Positions 63,292 through 64,000 of a DNA stretch of 64,000 nucleotides are shown one piece after another. This DNA comes from Luteolibacter yonseiensis (lineage in GTDB: Bacteria; Verrucomicrobiota; Verrucomicrobiia; Verrucomicrobiales; Akkermansiaceae), in assembly GCF_016595465.1 (NCBI RefSeq), contig NZ_JAENIK010000012.1, positions 992,001 through 1,056,000 of the forward strand, given 5' to 3'. Under the pieces are notes generated by a model that saw only the letters and a list, made by a program, of their open reading frames with translations, did not search any database and had not been told where the DNA came from. Every line of letters begins with the position of its first letter. Within the stretch, counting starts at the first letter, position 1. Both the position numbers and the translations under genes were made by a program.

Positions 63292-64000
63292 ATGATCCAA
63301 TGGCTTTTCCCTAAAATCCTCGGCGGTAAAAACGACCGCGAGGTGAATCGCATCCGCCCGACCGTCTCGCGCATCAACGAGATCGAGGAAGCGTTGCGTC
63401 GCGAACCTGATGAAAAACTGCTGACGCTGACGAAGCAATGGCAGGCACACCTCGCCCGCTATCACAAACTCGACAGTCCGACCAAGTCACAACTCGAGCG
63501 GATGGACGCAACCGGTCTCGCCACCGCTGCAAGTGCTTTGGAAGAACGGTTTTCGGAACTGCGGGGCGAATTTTCCTCACTGCCGAAAACGATCCAACCC
63601 ACGGTGGCCTCGATCGAAGGTGCCAAGGCCGCGTTTCAGGACATCACCGGTCATTTCGCCAAGACACGCGCGAAGTATCTGGAGAAAATTCTGCCGGAAG
63701 CCTATGCCGTGGTGAAAAACGCCGCCCGCCGGTTGTGCGGCAGGGAGGTCCCCGTCAATGGCCAACCGATGATCTGGAACATGGTCCATTTCGACGTCCA
63801 GCTCATCGGCGGGATCGCGATCCACCGCGGGATGATCGCGGAAATGCAGACCGGTGAGGGAAAAACCCTCGTCGCCACCCTGCCCGTTTACCTGAACGCA
63901 CTCGCTGGCCTCGGGGTGCATGTGGTGACGGTGAATGACTACCTCGCGAAGCGCGACTCCGACTGGATGAGCGCGCTTTTCGGATTTCTAGGCCTGTCCG
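63292..64000 (+). CDS. secA: Preprotein translocase ATPase SecA, N-terminal part (cut by window edge)
   Basis: 236 residues are visible, beginning [21 protein letters not shown]. The nucleotide-binding domain starts at [20 protein letters not shown] with Walker A GEGKT at residues 188-192 and [20 protein letters not shown] after it. In E. coli SecA the same site is near residue 104, so about 85 residues are inserted; most lie between residues 50 and 140 ([18 protein letters not shown]...), plus a shorter insert [15 protein letters not shown]. SecA drives export through SecYEG. The gene continues beyond the window. Confidence 0.93.
   Translation, partial: MIQWLFPKILGGKNDREVNRIRPTVSRINEIEEALRREPDEKLLTLTKQWQAHLARYHKLDSPTKSQLERMDATGLATAASALEERFSELRGEFSSLPKTIQPTVASIEGAKAAFQDITGHFAKTRAKYLEKILPEAYAVVKNAARRLCGREVPVNGQPMIWNMVHFDVQLIGGIAIHRGMIAEMQTGEGKTLVATLPVYLNALAGLGVHVVTVNDYLAKRDSDWMSALFGFLGLS

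Overview
The window is chromosomal DNA of high GC content (my estimate is about 60%, not computed). It most likely comes from a member of the Verrucomicrobiota, Verrucomicrobiaceae/Luteolibacter-like. The reasons are indirect: large secreted proteins with calcium-binding DxDxDG-type repeats, a pectin-sugar locus, a long plant/cyanobacterial-type IspH, a pyrophosphate-type PEP carboxykinase, a bacterial SET-domain methyltransferase, poor Shine-Dalgarno use, and degenerate 7-bp tandem repeats between genes. I saw no rRNA, tRNA, CRISPR array, insertion sequence or prophage.

Layout, left to right. 1-8 kb: tail of a CorC/HlyC transporter, a 1159-aa PPi-type PEPCK, a maltose-type acetyltransferase, two SDR oxidoreductases and a divergent AraC-type regulator. 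8-20 kb: a KefB-like antiporter, an alpha/beta hydrolase, a methyltransferase, trpE-trpG, a large secreted GH13 amylase-like enzyme and ispH. 20-26 kb: a secreted metalloprotease-like gene with a probable 1-bp frameshift plus a membrane partner, a small HTH protein, a primary-type sigma-70 factor and pyrD. 26-33 kb: a moxR/DUF58/transglutaminase operon and ilvA. 33-42.7 kb: a NADH dehydrogenase cluster nuoGHIJKLMN, with a CRP-type dyad upstream and heptamer repeats in four of its spacers; nuoA-F are not here. 43-49 kb: lipoproteins, a lipase-like hydrolase, an AsmA-like protein and rsmD. 49-53 kb: a pectin-uronate locus (kduD, kduI, divergent GH105-DUF4861). 53-58 kb: small membrane and lipoproteins, cysE sharing its start-codon bases with a divergent Rrf2 regulator, two coiled-coil tail-anchored proteins and a SET methyltransferase. 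59-64 kb: parB, a LolC/E permease, a GYF-RDD membrane protein, a short membrane protein ending in RAPP-AWDIA, and the start of secA.

The most interesting candidate is that last pair. A 114-residue single-TM protein directly upstream of secA carries an Arg-Ala-Pro-Pro motif five residues before its C-terminus. This is the architecture of RAPP-type translation-arrest peptides that sense Sec activity. Other notable points are the heptamer repeats in the nuo spacers, a perfect 19-bp hairpin across the ispH stop codon, and two frameshifts in homopolymers that may be sequencing errors.
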